Source: Planktothrix sp. PCC 11201 (GTDB lineage Bacteria > Cyanobacteriota > Cyanobacteriia > Cyanobacteriales > Microcoleaceae). Taken from it: 64,000 nt of DNA. A model generated the notes under the pieces. The model did no database searches. It was given only the letters and a program-made list of their open reading frames with translations, and was not told the origin of the DNA. This document shows positions 8,221-17,322 of the stretch, piece after piece; the first letter of the stretch is position 1; each line of letters starts with the position of its first letter. The DNA lies in the NCBI RefSeq assembly GCF_900009135.1, contig NZ_LT797703.1, forward strand, positions 98,166-162,165. Direction: 5' to 3'. The translations under genes and the position numbers were made by a program.

Positions 8221-10170
8221 ATGTCTCCATCTCCGAGTCTTCAGGAAAATCAACGATTAGAAGCACTTTATCATTACAACATCCTAGATACGGCTTCTGA
8301 AGCAGCATTTGACCGAATTACGCTTTTAGCCTCTCGGTTGCTCGGGGTTCCGATTTCCTTGGTCAGTTTAGTTGATCAAGATCGAATTTGGTTTAAATCC
8401 CGCCAGGGACTTGATTGTCCTCAAGTTGATCGAGAAGGCAGTTTCTGTGGTTTTGCCATGTATAATCAGGGCGTTTACTGCATCAATGACACCCTAATTG
8501 ATCCCCAATGGTGTGATCATCCCTTAGTCACGGGAGAGTTTGGTCTGCGGTTTTATGCGGCGGCTCCTTTGTGTACGTCCGATGGACAACGCTTAGGAAC
8601 CCTTTGTGTGATGGATCATCACCCCCATGAATTAAGTGAATTGGAAGTGCAAACCCTGCAATCTCTGGGGGAATTGGTGATAGAACAGTTGGATTTGCGT
8701 CTGGCGTCCCAACGGTTACAACAAACGGAAATCGCCCTGATGCAAAGTGAAACTCGTTTTCGGGCGTTAGTGGAACAGGCGGCGGATGGATTTCTGTTGC
8801 ATGATTTTAATGGCCGGATTTTGGATGTGAATGAATTTGCTTGTCAGAGTTTGGGCTATAACAGAAAGGAACTTTTAAGTTTATCCCTTCAACAGATAGA
8901 AGTCGATCCGCTGCCGCTAATATTTTTTCAAAGTTTAGTCCAGGGTCAACCCATAACCCTACAACGAACTTACCGTCGCCAAGATCAAACCACTTTTCCG
9001 GTGGAAGTGCGCCTGGGGTTAATTCAAGTTGGGGAACAACAATTAATTCATACTTTGGCTCGGGATATTAGCGATCGCTTAGAAATTGAACAACAACTCA
9101 AACAGCAAGCGGAACGAGAACGACTGAATACCCGACTCACCCAACGCATACACGAATCCCTAGAATTAAGTCAAATTCTCAATACTACCGTTACAGAAGT
9201 TCGTCAGGCTCTACAGAATGAACGGGTGATTATTTTTCGTTTTGATAGCGATAAAGAGGGAGAAGTCTTAACAGAATCCTGTGCTCAGGGGTGTTTTTCT
9301 CTATTAGGTAATCGATATAAGGATTGTTGCATTAAGGAAACTTTGAGTCTGGAAAAGACCGATCAAGTTAAATCCGTTGCCGATATTTACACAGATAATT
9401 TAAGTTGTTGTGATCAAGAACTATTAATTAAACTTAAAATTCGAGCTTATTTAGTCACTCCGATTTTGCATGGACAAAAAATGTGGGGGTTGCTAGTCGC
9501 TCATCAATGTTCAAGTCCTCGAAAATGGCAGGTTTGGGAACAGGAATTATTAGTTTCTTTAGCTGCACAACTGGCGATCGCCATTCAACAATCAGAACTT
9601 TATCATCAGTTAAAAATTGTCAATCATGAATTAAAATATTTGGCAACTTTTGATAGTTTAACCGGAATTGCTAACCGCCGTTATTTTGATGAATATTTAC
9701 AAATTCAGTGGTATCAATTATCTCAGGAACAAGCCCCCTTATCGGTGATTCTCTGCGATTTAGATTTCTTTAAACCCTATAACGATACCTATGGACATTT
9801 AGCAGGGGATCAGGCTTTGCGAGAGGTAGCTCAGGCTATTTGTAAAGCCATGAGATATCCTACGGATCTCGTCGCTCGATATGGGGGGGAAGAATTTGCC
9901 GTTATTTTACCCAAAACCGGGGTAGCAGAAGCTATTTTAATCGCCCAAAATATTCAAAAACAGATTGAAAAATTGCAGATTATTCACTCGGGTTCATCGG
10001 TGGGTTATTATATGACCTGTAGCTTAGGAATTGGCATGGTTATTCCCTCGCAAAATATGAATTCTAAACAATTAATCGAAATCGCGGATCAAGGACTCTA
10101 TCAAGCTAAAGCTCAAGGACGTAATCAATATGTTGTGTCTTCATTATCCCCTTCTATGTCGTTAAATTAG
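8221..10170 (+). CDS. GAF-PAS-GAF-GGDEF diguanylate cyclase, possible photoreceptor
   Basis: A 649-residue soluble sensor expected to make c-di-GMP from GTP. Domains: GAF (about 20-165), PAS (about 175-295), second GAF (about 305-455), GGDEF (about 475-640) with an intact active site RYGGEEF and metal-binding DLDFFKPYNDTYGHLAGD. The second GAF is of phytochrome/cyanobacteriochrome type (VADIYTDNLS, LKIRAYLVTPIL, WGLLVAHQC). It has Cys397 at the canonical bilin position and Cys370 in a DCCI stretch at the place of the DXCF cysteine; the usual His after the canonical Cys is Asp398. Bilin binding is therefore possible but uncertain. No RxxD inhibitory site was looked for in detail. Confidence 0.88.
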   Translation: MSPSPSLQENQRLEALYHYNILDTASEAAFDRITLLASRLLGVPISLVSLVDQDRIWFKSRQGLDCPQVDREGSFCGFAMYNQGVYCINDTLIDPQWCDHPLVTGEFGLRFYAAAPLCTSDGQRLGTLCVMDHHPHELSELEVQTLQSLGELVIEQLDLRLASQRLQQTEIALMQSETRFRALVEQAADGFLLHDFNGRILDVNEFACQSLGYNRKELLSLSLQQIEVDPLPLIFFQSLVQGQPITLQRTYRRQDQTTFPVEVRLGLIQVGEQQLIHTLARDISDRLEIEQQLKQQAERERLNTRLTQRIHESLELSQILNTTVTEVRQALQNERVIIFRFDSDKEGEVLTESCAQGCFSLLGNRYKDCCIKETLSLEKTDQVKSVADIYTDNLSCCDQELLIKLKIRAYLVTPILHGQKMWGLLVAHQCSSPRKWQVWEQELLVSLAAQLAIAIQQSELYHQLKIVNHELKYLATFDSLTGIANRRYFDEYLQIQWYQLSQEQAPLSVILCDLDFFKPYNDTYGHLAGDQALREVAQAICKAMRYPTDLVARYGGEEFAVILPKTGVAEAILIAQNIQKQIEKLQIIHSGSSVGYYMTCSLGIGMVIPSQNMNSKQLIEIADQGLYQAKAQGRNQYVVSSLSPSMSLN

Positions 10171-10225
10171 GCTTGACATTGTTATCTGGTGTTCCGGTGC
10201 TCTCTTTTAAGCCTAAATTTTGGAT

Positions 10226-10249
10226 ACAACTCAAATAGGATTGCTATAG
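10226..10249. repeat. Dispersed TAGCAATCC repeat, one end
   Basis: The sequence ACAACTCAAATAGGATTGCT plus ATAG also occurs at 20477-20500, and related inverted copies lie at 20364 and 48729. It overlaps the last codons and stop of the aldolase-like gene. Confidence 0.75.
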
Positions 10250-10833
10250 TTCATTAATATTTCTCCCGCTTCATCCAAATCTTTTCCCAAGGTTAAAAAT
10301 CCATCTTCGTGTCCAGCCATCACTAATATTTTTTGCTGACTTAAATTTTCTTGATCAAACAATCTAAACATTTCCTTGGCCATTTCTGGGGTTCCATATT
10401 GAACTTGTTTAAGGGTAGTTGGAACTTGATATAATAGATTGTGCCAAAGTTGGGGGTGATGAACATGAATAATGGCATTAATCTGGGGTTGATAACTATA
10501 AATTGCGGCATGGGTTAGGGATTCAGAGGAGGCTTGAATTGGCCCGCAACAGGTGAGATGATTATGTTGAATATCAAAATCCGTCACAACGGTATAATGT
10601 TCGGGTTCCGATTGAGCTAAATGTCCGGTTTGACTCCCGGAAATAATAAATTGTAAAGTATGAGGAATACGGATACTGATGTTTCCAAATCCAATGCCAT
10701 TGTCATAAACTCCAATTAATCCTAATTTATGAATGCGATTCCGCCATTGGATTAAAGATTTGATCGATTCAAGGGCAACTGCTTCCCCCAAAACCCATTC
10801 ACAGGAATATTTGACGATGCCTTCATCAATCAT
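10231..10833 (-). CDS. Class II aldolase/adducin-family protein
   Basis: A 200-residue protein of the class II aldolase/adducin fold. It keeps the HVHHP metal-binding stretch (about residue 122) and a C-terminal His in MAGHEDGF, consistent with a three-His zinc site. Family members cleave or epimerise sugar phosphates (fuculose/ribulose phosphate) or dehydrate methylthioribulose phosphate; I cannot choose. The N-terminal active region GNISIRI corresponds to the usual GN.S.R motif. The C-terminal residues NYSNPI and the stop come from a dispersed repeat (10226-10249). Confidence 0.8.
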   Translation of the reverse strand: MIDEGIVKYSCEWVLGEAVALESIKSLIQWRNRIHKLGLIGVYDNGIGFGNISIRIPHTLQFIISGSQTGHLAQSEPEHYTVVTDFDIQHNHLTCCGPIQASSESLTHAAIYSYQPQINAIIHVHHPQLWHNLLYQVPTTLKQVQYGTPEMAKEMFRLFDQENLSQQKILVMAGHEDGFLTLGKDLDEAGEILMNYSNPI

Positions 10834-11337
10834 TGTCCACCTTCGAAACCTTAACTGGCCTGATTATTTTACAGATAATTGTTAGCAGGAGTCAGAATAC
10901 ACTCAGCGATTTTAAGGTAAATATACCAGTAAGATGTGATTCTATAACAAAATTTTCAACCGGAGGGGATTTTTACCAAATCTTTACATAAATTCTCATG
11001 AATTTTTACAAAAAAAGTTAGCTGAAATGCCGGATTTTGTTGTAGAATTGATGTATTCATGACCGCTTTCCTCTACTTAATATAACTACCAAGTCGTAGC
11101 TCCTCATTGATCGATTAGCTACACTAATAGGTTAGTAACAGATAGAGCTAAGTCTCTGAATCGAAGAAACGGGTGGCAAAATCAAGAAAATCTAAAAGAA
11201 ACACAAGTTAACAATTCAATCGTTTCACCATCAGGTCGTAGCCAATAGCGGAGTCGAGTGTCGTGGTATGATTTCGACTGGGCTATCGCTAAATTGAGCT
11301 AATCCCATTATTTTTTAGGACAGGACGGAAAAACCCT
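10834..11337. other. Long leader/promoter region of the glycosyltransferase gene
   Basis: About 500 bases without a gene between divergent genes. It is AT-rich up to 11060, then less so. A two-part hairpin lies at 11245-11286. GGACAGGACGG at 11318-11328 is the likely ribosome site. I see no known riboswitch core. Confidence 0.4.
11245..11286 (+). promoter_or_regulatory. Stem-loop in the leader of the GT26 gene
   Basis: ATAGC (11245-11249) pairs with GCTAT (11282-11286); a GG/GG internal loop follows; AGTCG (11252-11256) pairs with CGACT (11275-11279). The loop is 18 bases. It ends 51 bases before the start codon, so a role in mRNA control is possible. Confidence 0.4.
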
Positions 11338-12546
11338 ATGGATGACGAAATTAACATCCTCAATGTACGGATTCATAACATTACCATCATCGAGCTTCTG
11401 GAACGACTGGGTTCCGAGGGTGGTACTGTCGTTACGCCTAATGTTGATCACTTGATGAAGTTGCAAAAAGATCCAGAATTCTACGAGATCTATAAGGGTT
11501 CAACCTACCGAGTTTGTGATAGTAAAATCCTGATTTATGCTTCCAAATTTTTAGGTCAACCCATCAAAGAAAAAATTTCAGGGTCAGATTTATTTCCAGC
11601 ATTCTACGACTACTATAAAGACAATAAAGAAATGACCATCTTTTTGATGGGAGCCGCCGAGGGAGTCGCTAAACGTGCTCAGGAAAAAATCAATGCCAAA
11701 GTCGGTAGAGAAATGATTGTAGAGTCCTATTCTCCTTCCTTTGGGTTTGAGAAAGATGAGGTAGAATGCCAACGGATTGTCACTCGCATTAACGAGTCTG
11801 GAGCTACCGTATTAGCCATTGGTGTCGGCGCCCCCAAACAAGAAAAATGGATTGCTAAATACCGAAATCAACTCAAAAACGTCAAAGTTTTTCTGGCGAT
11901 TGGTGCAACAATTGACTTTGAAGCGGGAGAAAAAAAACGCTCTCCCAAATGGATGAGCGATCTAGGAATCGAATGGTTATACCGCCTATTTTCAGAACCC
12001 GGACGGATGTGGAAGCGGTATCTAGTTGAGGATTTTCCTTTTTTCTGGCTACTAATATTACAAAAGTTAAAACTGTATAACCCTCCGTTTTCCACCCGAC
12101 AAGAATTTGTGAATTGGGAATCTCCCCGCTTAGGACAATTGCTTAGTAAAGCTGGTTTATTATCTGCTGAACAAGTAAAGAAGATTTTAGAATTACAAAA
12201 GAAACAACCGGAAAAACGCTTCGGTGCTTTCGTCGTAGAGTTAGGATGGCTGGAACAGGAAACTGTCGATTTCTTCGCCGACTTCTTGCCCGAATTAGGA
12301 CTTTCTAAACATCGACATCCTTTAGGTTACTATCTCTATAAAGCTAAATTGTTAGACGAATCTCAAATAGACTCAATCCTAGAAGAACAAGGCCGATTGA
12401 ACCTGCGATTTGGAGAAGTTGCAGTGATGAAGGGTTGGGTAAAACAGCAAACCCTTGATACGGTTTTAGATTACTTAACTGAAGAATTAAATGGTAGTTC
12501 CATCGAAGAATTAACTGAAGAATTAAATGGTAGTTCTGTCGCCTAA
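11338..12546 (+). CDS. WecG/TagA/CpsF-family glycosyltransferase fused to MshEN-like repeats
   Basis: Residues 1-245 are a GT26 glycosyltransferase, which transfers N-acetylmannosamine-like sugars to lipid-linked carriers in polysaccharide synthesis: TPNVDHLMKL, an Asp-containing RVCDSKILI, GVGAPKQEKWI and GATIDFEAGEKKRSPKWM, and EWLYRLFSEPGRMWKRYL. Residues 260-390 are four 24-residue units of the MshEN pattern (RLGxxLLxxxGLLxxxxLxxxLxxQ), starting at R264, R294, about 326 and about 357. The first unit matches best (RLG 264-266, GLL 273-275, L284, Q287). MshEN domains of type II secretion/pilus ATPases bind c-di-GMP. The tail carries a tandem duplication (EELTEELNGSS-like). c-di-GMP control of the transferase is inferred. 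Confidence 0.85.
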   Translation: MDDEINILNVRIHNITIIELLERLGSEGGTVVTPNVDHLMKLQKDPEFYEIYKGSTYRVCDSKILIYASKFLGQPIKEKISGSDLFPAFYDYYKDNKEMTIFLMGAAEGVAKRAQEKINAKVGREMIVESYSPSFGFEKDEVECQRIVTRINESGATVLAIGVGAPKQEKWIAKYRNQLKNVKVFLAIGATIDFEAGEKKRSPKWMSDLGIEWLYRLFSEPGRMWKRYLVEDFPFFWLLILQKLKLYNPPFSTRQEFVNWESPRLGQLLSKAGLLSAEQVKKILELQKKQPEKRFGAFVVELGWLEQETVDFFADFLPELGLSKHRHPLGYYLYKAKLLDESQIDSILEEQGRLNLRFGEVAVMKGWVKQQTLDTVLDYLTEELNGSSIEELTEELNGSSVA

Positions 12547-12618
12547 AAATCAAAGTTTCTGTTTTGTCCTTCCGACTCGTCAAGATGATTTAATCTTCAT
12601 CCCGGCGAGTCTTTTCTA

Positions 12619-12720
12619 TTACCCATTACCCATTACCCATTACCCATTACCCATTACCCATTACCCATTACCCATTACCCATTACCCATTACCCATTCGT
12701 AATTCGTAATTCGTAATTAT
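12619..12720. repeat. Tandem heptamer repeats TTACCCA (about 11 copies) and TTCGTAA
   Basis: Positions 12619-12697 are uninterrupted copies of TTACCCA. Positions 12698-12720 are copies of a second heptamer, TTCGTAA. Such short tandemly repeated repeats are common between genes in filamentous cyanobacteria. The block overlaps the 3' end of cofH, so the copy number affects that protein's tail. Confidence 0.9.
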
Positions 12721-13837
12721 AAAGCGTATCCCGTTGTTGATAGGGACGCCCCAGGGAGGCGATCGCATTTTTCAAGGTTTCGGGTTCCATGCAAGTGCCA
12801 CCTTTAGCACCCGCCATGGTAGTAATGTGTTCCTCCATTAAAGTACCACCGATATCATTACAACCCCATCGCAAGGCTTCCTTCGCCCCTTCTAACCCTA
12901 ATTTCACCCAACTGGGTTGATGATTAGAAATCCAATTTCCCAGAAAAATTCGAGCCACGGCTGTTAATAACAGGGTATCGGCTAAAATCGGTTGATCCCG
13001 TCCCACCCGTCGTCGCAAAGGGGCTGGAGCCATTTCTCCCACAAACGGTAAAATAATAAATTCCGTAATTCTAGCGGGATAATTCTGGGCCTTTTGTTGT
13101 AGCGATCGCAACTGATCTAAATGGTGCATTTGCTGTTGAGGTGTTTCAATATGACCCGATAACATGGTACTCGTGGTCGGAACCCCCAAACGGTGGGCTG
13201 TTTCCACAATTTCTAACCAAGTGGCGGTATTAATTTTTTCAGGACAAATAATATTTCGGACTGAATCTGCTAGAATTTCCGCAGCCGTTCCCGGCATCGA
13301 ACCCACCCCCCCATCTTTCAAAGCTATAATCACATCCGCATAACTAAGATCATCTTCTCGGGCGATAAATTGGACTTCTTGGGGTGAAAAACCATGAAAA
13401 TGTAGGTGAGGAAATTCCGTCTTAATGGCTTGGACTAAATTCAAATAATAGGGTAAGGATTTTCCTTGAATTTTTGCTTCTAAGTTCAACCCCCCCTGCA
13501 TACAAATTTCCGTCGCCTCCCTTACAACTGCATCGGCTGTTTTTTCCAAAATTTGCTCAATTTCTAACCAAAAAGCTCCCTCCTGCCCCGCATCTCGACG
13601 AAAGGCACAAAAGCTGCAATGCTGTTCACAAATATTCGTAAAATTGATATTGCGATTAATAATATAAGTTACCGTTTCCCCAGCTTGTTGCGATCGCAAA
13701 GTGTCACTCACCACCCGAATATTCTCCAGAATAGCTGGATCAGTTTGTTCGAGCAAAATCACTCCCTTCTCCGGGGATAGGTCATCACCTGCTAAGGCAC
13801 GGTTAAGAATGGTATCAACAGTTAAATTTAGGAGCAT
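12689..13837 (-). CDS. cofH: CofH, FO synthase subunit 2
   Basis: Radical SAM enzyme that joins a tyrosine-derived radical to 5-amino-6-ribitylaminouracil in synthesis of 7,8-didemethyl-8-hydroxy-5-deazariboflavin (FO), the antenna of cyanobacterial photolyases. The [4Fe-4S] motif [13 protein letters not shown] (CxxxCxxC) is visible at about residues 71-83, with GGLN after it and [12 protein letters not shown] and GTLMEEHIT near the C-terminus, typical of CofH. A TTG at 13846 is in frame; ATG 13837 is preferred. The final residues NYELRITNG come from the heptamer repeat. CofG is not in this window. Confidence 0.93.
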   Translation of the reverse strand: MLLNLTVDTILNRALAGDDLSPEKGVILLEQTDPAILENIRVVSDTLRSQQAGETVTYIINRNINFTNICEQHCSFCAFRRDAGQEGAFWLEIEQILEKTADAVVREATEICMQGGLNLEAKIQGKSLPYYLNLVQAIKTEFPHLHFHGFSPQEVQFIAREDDLSYADVIIALKDGGVGSMPGTAAEILADSVRNIICPEKINTATWLEIVETAHRLGVPTTSTMLSGHIETPQQQMHHLDQLRSLQQKAQNYPARITEFIILPFVGEMAPAPLRRRVGRDQPILADTLLLTAVARIFLGNWISNHQPSWVKLGLEGAKEALRWGCNDIGGTLMEEHITTMAGAKGGTCMEPETLKNAIASLGRPYQQRDTLYNYELRITNG

Positions 13838-13968
13838 TTTGATCAATATTAAATAGAGGTGAACTTAATCGCGGGTGGGATAGGAGAAATCACCGAATAT
13901 CAATTCTTTGTGTTTCCCCATTCCCTTATTTTTTCTCTCATATCCGGTGTTTATTCTTAAATATTGCC

Positions 13969-15198
13969 ATGAATAATTCGTTATTGTTTCAAAACCGATT
14001 TTTTTTATTAAAATCCCTGGGTATTTTAACGGCTAGTGCGGGAGTCTTGCCAGTTTCCCTCGGCGTAGGAGTCGGTTTGTTGTTGCTCCATACACCCCCT
14101 TTCACTTTTATCGGGGGACAATCAATGATAGTTCTAGCTCAAACCCCAGTAAAACCTGATATTAATGCTTTATTTAAAAGCGGAATTGAACAATTTCGTC
14201 AAGGGTTATTTCCCGAAGCCTTAGCTACATTTAAAACGGTTTTAGAACAACAACAAAAACAAGGTAAACCCGAAGAAATTGCGGAAACTCTCACTTATAT
14301 TGGAGAGGTTTATAGCAATTTAGGCAACGATACAGAAGCCTTAAAAGTCCTACAACAAGCTCTCACGTCCTATCGACAATTAAATCAACAAGCGGAAAAC
14401 AAAAATCCAGAGTATCAAACAGGAATCAGTCGGAGTTTAAATTTAATCGGATTTTCCTATCGCAATCAAAACAAAGTCTCAGAAGCATTAAAACTTCATC
14501 AAGAAGCTTTACAAATTGCTCAGTCTATTAATGATCGACCAAATATTGCCGAAGCCTTACATAATTTAGCCTATGATTATAGCAGTTTAAAACAATATGA
14601 TCAAGCCCTAAAATTCTATCAAGACGCCCGAAAAGTTCGGGAAGAAGTGGGGGATAAACGGGATCTCAGTCGCACATTAAATAATTTAGGGGCGTTATAT
14701 TTAGTTCAAGGAGATACCCAAAAAGCCTTAGAAATCTATCAACAAGCCCTAGCCCTGCGGCGTCAAATTGGCGATCAAGCTGGAGTCGGGCGGCTATTAG
14801 GTAATATGGCGTTATTATATCGTCAATTAGGAGACGATACCCAGGCTTTAGTCTATTTAAAACAAGCGTCAGAATTCATGACTCGAATTGCGGATCATAC
14901 TGGGGCGGCGAAAATTCATAATTTGATCGGAGAAATTCAGGAAAAATTAAAACAACCTGATCAGGCTTTAAGCTCCTATCAAAAAGCAATTGAACTTGCA
15001 AAATTAGCCAATGATCAAAATAATTTAAGCACCGCTTTGAATAATTTAGCAACGCTTTATTATGCTCAAGGGGAATATTCCCAAGCCCTCCAAACCTGGA
15101 AAGAAGTCTTAGCCATTCTGGAAAAAACCGGAAATCAAAAAGCAGCCCAGGAAACCCAACTCAGAATTGAGGAATTAGAGAAAAAACAGGGGGGTTAA
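13969..15198 (+). CDS. Exported TPR-repeat protein
   Basis: A 409-residue protein with an N-terminal hydrophobic region (about 12-60; VSLGVGVGLLLL then MIVLAQTP, a possible signal cleavage region) and six or more tetratricopeptide repeats (about 75-400), for example TLNNLGALYLVQGDTQKALE and LATLYYAQGEYSQALQTW. The repeats are of the kinesin-light-chain-like type common in cyanobacteria and serve as protein-binding scaffolds. No catalytic domain is attached. Partner and role are unknown. Confidence 0.85.
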   Translation: MNNSLLFQNRFFLLKSLGILTASAGVLPVSLGVGVGLLLLHTPPFTFIGGQSMIVLAQTPVKPDINALFKSGIEQFRQGLFPEALATFKTVLEQQQKQGKPEEIAETLTYIGEVYSNLGNDTEALKVLQQALTSYRQLNQQAENKNPEYQTGISRSLNLIGFSYRNQNKVSEALKLHQEALQIAQSINDRPNIAEALHNLAYDYSSLKQYDQALKFYQDARKVREEVGDKRDLSRTLNNLGALYLVQGDTQKALEIYQQALALRRQIGDQAGVGRLLGNMALLYRQLGDDTQALVYLKQASEFMTRIADHTGAAKIHNLIGEIQEKLKQPDQALSSYQKAIELAKLANDQNNLSTALNNLATLYYAQGEYSQALQTWKEVLAILEKTGNQKAAQETQLRIEELEKKQGG

Positions 15199-15269
15199 AC
15201 TTTGTGTCTTTGTGGTTAAATTAAACCTTGCCATTGTTAAGATACTAAAAATGTCAAAAATCAATGAAG

Positions 15270-15291
15270 AAGCCCTGAAGGGCTTACTACG
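15270..15291. repeat. Short palindromic repeat AAGCCCTGAAGGGCTT
   Basis: AAGCCCT and AGGGCTT form a small hairpin followed by ACTACG. The same hairpin with the same ACTACG follow-on occurs at 37314-37335. It lies between convergent genes and may act as a terminator or be a small mobile repeat. Confidence 0.65.
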
Positions 15292-15299
15292 GGGGAAGG

Positions 15300-16460
15300 T
15301 TAATGATCGGAACGTTTGTCAATTTCGTAGTCCTCTAAGGTGGCTTCGGCATCCGTTGAGGTGAGCCAAAATTTAAACTCATCCGCAAACCGATGATTTA
15401 AAATCGACTCTCGAATGCGTTGGGTAAACCGAATTAATTCGGTAACATTATGAATGGCAATTAGGGTATAACTCAAAACTTCCTTTGCCCGTACCAAATG
15501 ACTCAGATAAGCTCGACTAAAATTTTGACAAGTATAACAGGGGCAAGTGGCATCTAAGGGGCGATAATCCTCCCGAAATTGAGCATTTTTTAAATTCCAT
15601 CGTTCTCCTTGAACCAACGCCGCCCCGTGACGGCCCAAACGAGTGGGAATCACACAATCAAACACATCTACCCCAGCCGCGATCGCTTGGGCCATTTCTC
15701 GATAGGTTCCGATTCCCATGAGATAACGGGGTTTATTAAACGGTAAAATGGGGGTTGTCACCTGCACAATCTTTTCAATTAAGGCCGAAGGTTCCCCCAC
15801 ACTCACCCCACCAATGGCATATCCGGGGAGATCAAATTCCACTAAATCTCGCGCCGCCTGTTGTCGTAAATCCGCATGAACGCCCCCCTGAACAATCCCA
15901 AATAACGCTTGGTCAGGCCGTTTATGGGCTTTAATACAGCGTTCTAACCAGCGTTTTGTCCGTTCCGTGGCCTTGACAACCGCCTCCCGGGTCGCCGGAT
16001 AGGGGGGACATTCATCAAAGGCCATAATCACATCGGCCCCTAATTCGTTTTGAATTTGGATCGAAAGTTCCGGGGTAAAGTTAATCAGGCGTCCATCATG
16101 GGGGGAACGAAAGGTAACACCTTCTTCGGTAATAGTATTAATTTTACTTAAACTAAAAACTTGAAACCCGCCGGAGTCCGTCAGCATGGGGCCATCCCAG
16201 CCCATAAACCGATGGAGTCCCCCCGCCCCGGCCACAATCTTTTCCCCGGGTTGTAAATGCAGGTGATAGGTATTAGATAACACCATCTGGGCGCCCGCAT
16301 CCTTGAGATGTGCTGGAGTCAGAGTTTTGACATTGGCGAGGGTTCCCACGGGCATAAATCGCGGGGTTTCTACCCAACCATGGGGAGTATGAAATAAGCC
16401 AACACGGGCTTTAGTTTGACTACAGCACGCCTGAACTTCAAAGGAAAAAGGATGTGACAT
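15300..16460 (-). CDS. tgt: Queuine tRNA-ribosyltransferase
   Basis: A 386-residue enzyme that exchanges G34 of Asp/Asn/His/Tyr tRNAs for preQ1 or queuine. Diagnostic motifs: catalytic Asp in [12 protein letters not shown] (about 88-99), [20 protein letters not shown], the second catalytic Asp in [16 protein letters not shown], and zinc ligands in CPCYTCQNF plus a downstream His. Length and motif order match bacterial Tgt. It is followed on the same strand by a stop 10 bases from a hairpin repeat and preceded by a small unknown gene 26 bases away, possibly co-transcribed. Confidence 0.97.
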   Translation of the reverse strand: MSHPFSFEVQACCSQTKARVGLFHTPHGWVETPRFMPVGTLANVKTLTPAHLKDAGAQMVLSNTYHLHLQPGEKIVAGAGGLHRFMGWDGPMLTDSGGFQVFSLSKINTITEEGVTFRSPHDGRLINFTPELSIQIQNELGADVIMAFDECPPYPATREAVVKATERTKRWLERCIKAHKRPDQALFGIVQGGVHADLRQQAARDLVEFDLPGYAIGGVSVGEPSALIEKIVQVTTPILPFNKPRYLMGIGTYREMAQAIAAGVDVFDCVIPTRLGRHGAALVQGERWNLKNAQFREDYRPLDATCPCYTCQNFSRAYLSHLVRAKEVLSYTLIAIHNVTELIRFTQRIRESILNHRFADEFKFWLTSTDAEATLEDYEIDKRSDH

Positions 16461-16486
16461 AAAACAATAGAAAACGGCTTAATTAC

Positions 16487-16939
16487 TTAGAATGGGCAGT
16501 CTTCATCATCAAGGGGATTCTCCCAATTTGATGACAAAACTTGATCCATGACCGCATCAAGAGCCGCTGTATTAAAGTTACGATTAAATTGTTCTTGTAA
16601 GGGATTTGTTAAGGGAATTAATCGTAATAATCTCCCTCCTTCTTGAACTAGATCAAAATAAGTTTCTTGCTCAGGAGATTGTTTGAGTTCTAAGTAATCG
16701 AAACTATAAACATTCAAATACAACGAATGATTGGCAACTAAAGTCGCCTGTTGAGGATTGGCAAAAACTTCTAGGATGTATCCTTCTGCTTCGCTGTACA
16801 CTTGTCCGTCTTGAATATTAAGATAACGGACGCGACCCAAATCAACAAGCAGTTTCTGCATATCCCGCTTGTTAACAATGATCCCCGTATCAATAATGCA
16901 AGGAGCAGACACCCTGTAGTCTAATTGATCATAACTCAT
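16487..16939 (-). CDS. Conserved hypothetical protein upstream of tgt
   Basis: A 150-residue acidic soluble protein with no domain I can name. It begins MSYDQLDYRVSAPCIIDTGIIVNKRDMQKLL, has mixed alpha/beta composition (GYILEVFANPQQATLVANHSLYLNVYSFDYLEL) and an acidic tail ENPLDDEDCPF. It lies 26 bases upstream of tgt on the same strand, so the two may be co-transcribed, but a functional link to queuosine is not shown. Confidence 0.7.
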   Translation of the reverse strand: MSYDQLDYRVSAPCIIDTGIIVNKRDMQKLLVDLGRVRYLNIQDGQVYSEAEGYILEVFANPQQATLVANHSLYLNVYSFDYLELKQSPEQETYFDLVQEGGRLLRLIPLTNPLQEQFNRNFNTAALDAVMDQVLSSNWENPLDDEDCPF

Positions 16940-17322
16940 GGAACAAAAGCCTCAGATGTAATCTGTGAATTACAGAATGGCGATGATTCTGTTGAATGAA
17001 ATTTGTAGGTTTGAAATTTTCCCATCCCGAGGTCTTGAGGAATTGTAAATAAAGGCATCTGGCTATACAGGTAGAAGAGCGACCATACACCTGCTAATGG
17101 GTAAACCTTCAATCTCTTGTTCCTCTATTCCTTCTCTAATCTTTGATCGTTGAAATTAATCAAAAAGGATGGATTTGTTTTTGGATCGGCGATTTAACAA
17201 CCCTGGAGTTGGTGAACTCTGGTGCCAGGTATTTTGACTTTCAGACAAAACCTGAGTTGTTATTTCAATTCTGGCATAACCTAGAAAATATTTATACATC
17301 TATGCCAATTTAATTTTTTACC
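16940..17322. other. Gene-free divergent region upstream of cobS
   Basis: About 380 AT-rich bases. A weak imperfect stem (CCTGG at 17202 region with CCAGG about 25 bases on) is visible. I looked for a cobalamin riboswitch, given cobS downstream, and saw no B12-box sequence. Confidence 0.35.

Noticed and set aside
12527-12709. 60-residue frame with YPLPITH repeats
   Set aside because: It is the TTACCCA heptamer read as protein.
12619-12720. CRISPR-like array
   Set aside because: The unit is 7 bases with no spacers, and no cas genes are nearby; it is a heptamer tandem repeat.
16940-17322. Cobalamin riboswitch before cobS
   Set aside because: I found no B12 box or matching core; only weak stems are visible.
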